A stretch of DNA of 40,527 bases, taken from Leptospirillum sp. Its GTDB lineage: Bacteria; Nitrospirota; Leptospirillia; Leptospirillales; Leptospirillaceae. The stretch covers positions 1 to 40,527 of the forward strand of contig DAHWKF010000018.1 of NCBI GenBank assembly GCA_027343785.1, in the 5' to 3' direction. Shown here piece by piece: positions 39,762 through 40,527 of this stretch. A program made the translations under genes and the position numbers. Below the pieces are notes generated by a model that saw only the letters and a program-made list of their open reading frames with translations, was not told the origin of the DNA and made no database searches. The number at the start of each line of letters is the position of its first letter. Position 1 is the stretch's first letter.

Positions 39762-40527
39762 GGAGCCGACACCTCCCCTTTTTTCTTGTTCGGGAATTCT
39801 GTTTTTTCGGGAATTTCGAGCGATTCGTGCAGGACGGGAATGTGCACGTCCTTCCATCCGGAAGCGGCCAGTTTAGCCCGGAAGGCCTCCATAGACCGTT
39901 GTTCACCGTGGACAAGGAAAACCCGGTCGGGAGTTTTCATGGAAGAACACCAGCGGAGCAGGTCTCCCTGATCGGCATGGGCCGAAAAACCGTTGATAGA
40001 ATGGATACCGAGACGGACGTCCTTCTCGCTCCCGAGGATGGTGACATGTTGGCGGCCGTCCAGGAGGATCCTTCCAAGGGTCCCTTCCGCCTGGTAACCC
40101 ACAAAGACAAGGCTCGACCGGGGGTTGTCAATTTCCCGGGCCAGATGGTAGAGAATACGCCCACCTGAAATCATCCCCGATCCCGCCAGGATGACGGCCC
40201 TGGTTCCCGCCCCCTGTATATCCCTGGATTCGGAAGCTGTCCGGACAAACTTGAGATCTGGAAAGACAAAGGGATCCTGACCCTCCTTGAATTGTCCAAG
40301 GAGTCTCTCGTTCAACAAGTCCGGGAATTTTTCATAGATATGGGTCACGTTGATCGCCATCGGAGAATCCAGGAAGAACGGCTGGTGACCGGGCAGCCGT
40401 CCCGCGGTTTTCCATTCGCGGAAAAAGAACAGAAGATCCTGGGTCCTTTCAAGGGCAAAGGTGGGAACCAGCACCTGGCCTCCGCGTCGGTGGGTTTCCT
40501 CCAGCACATCCAGAAGTTCCTCCTTCG
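39758..40527 (-). CDS. Beta-CASP metallo-beta-lactamase RNA nuclease, C-terminal half
   Basis: Open to the right edge, so the N-terminal part with the H-x-H-x-D-H site is outside the window. The visible 256 codons contain the beta-CASP cap (VLVPTFALERTQDLLFFF, FFLDSPMA, VILAGSGMISGGRILYHL) and the RMMBL motif region (INGFSAHADQGDLLRW with a metal His; VFLVHGEQRSMEAF). This architecture belongs to CPSF73-like/YsgF-type exonucleases and endonucleases acting on RNA. It ends in a charged tail (ETEFPNKKKGEVSAP-like). Its TGA overlaps the GTG of the acyl-transfer fusion, so the two are translated together. Confidence 0.87.
   Translation of the reverse strand, partial: KEELLDVLEETHRRGGQVLVPTFALERTQDLLFFFREWKTAGRLPGHQPFFLDSPMAINVTHIYEKFPDLLNERLLGQFKEGQDPFVFPDLKFVRTASESRDIQGAGTRAVILAGSGMISGGRILYHLAREIDNPRSSLVFVGYQAEGTLGRILLDGRQHVTILGSEKDVRLGIHSINGFSAHADQGDLLRWCSSMKTPDRVFLVHGEQRSMEAFRAKLAASGWKDVHIPVLHESLEIPEKTEFPNKKKGEVSAP

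Noticed and set aside
1..40527. tRNA, rRNA, CRISPR array or phage genes
   Set aside because: I saw no T-loop-type tRNA ends, no rRNA-like tracts, no regularly spaced direct repeats and no phage structural or integrase genes.

Overview
The window is about 40.5 kb of moderately GC-rich (roughly mid-50s %), gene-dense bacterial chromosome. The proteins point to a Gram-negative cell: two predicted outer-membrane beta-barrels ending in Phe, a secreted cyclophilin, a secreted c-type cytochrome and a GDP-mannose pathway. Gene content and sequence style suggest a Leptospirillum-like Nitrospirota. That is an inference, because no rRNA or other taxon-fixing marker is present.

Layout. (1) 1-2850 is mobile DNA: the start of an ISAzo13-type transposase running off the left edge, then an IS1380-type element with 15-bp terminal inverted repeats at 1119 and 2836. 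(2) 2904-7429 (+) is a tight housekeeping operon: uspA-like, phoH-like, a shortened 7TM-HD c-di-AMP phosphodiesterase-like gene, ybeY and ftsY. (3) 7443-8611 (-) holds aroE and a small membrane protein. (4) 8696-13674 (+) holds uvrC, overlapped by a 1027-residue membrane protein with three AAA-like modules whose Walker motifs are all degraded. (5) 13910-18637 (+) holds thiC, then a split cobalamin-dependent methionine synthase: a stand-alone reactivation domain followed by MetH without that domain. (6) 18634-23328 (-) holds a PhnP-like metallo-hydrolase, a cyclophilin, typA/bipA and rlmI-like. (7) 23609-25483 (+) holds two outer-membrane barrel proteins behind two strong hairpins. (8) 25492-27210 (-) is era-recO. 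(9) 27301-28137 (+) is an SDR dehydrogenase. (10) 28178-29640 (-) is a small orphan operon behind a near-consensus promoter, including a probably frameshifted gene. (11) 29850-32749 (+) holds manC and manB for GDP-mannose. (12) 32985-36075 is a nitrosative/oxidative-stress-like group: single-domain globin, CDGSH Fe-S protein, c-type cytochrome, FNR-type flavin reductase, a SAP-like Cys4 mini-protein and an NsrR-like Rrf2 regulator. (13) 36421-40527 holds a two-helix membrane protein, a large AMP-binding/ACP/acyltransferase fusion, and the C-terminal half of a beta-CASP metallo-beta-lactamase nuclease running off the right edge.

How it fits together. Regions 2-4 and 6-8 are mostly ribosome maturation, secretion, repair and translation GTPases. 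thiC and metH are cofactor and one-carbon genes. manC plus manB make GDP-mannose from fructose-6-phosphate-derived mannose phosphates. The globin and the flavin reductase together cover the domains of flavohemoglobin, encoded separately. An NsrR-type half-site pair over the globin -10 box links them to the neighbouring regulator. The most unusual object is the membrane-anchored triple pseudo-AAA protein downstream of uvrC.
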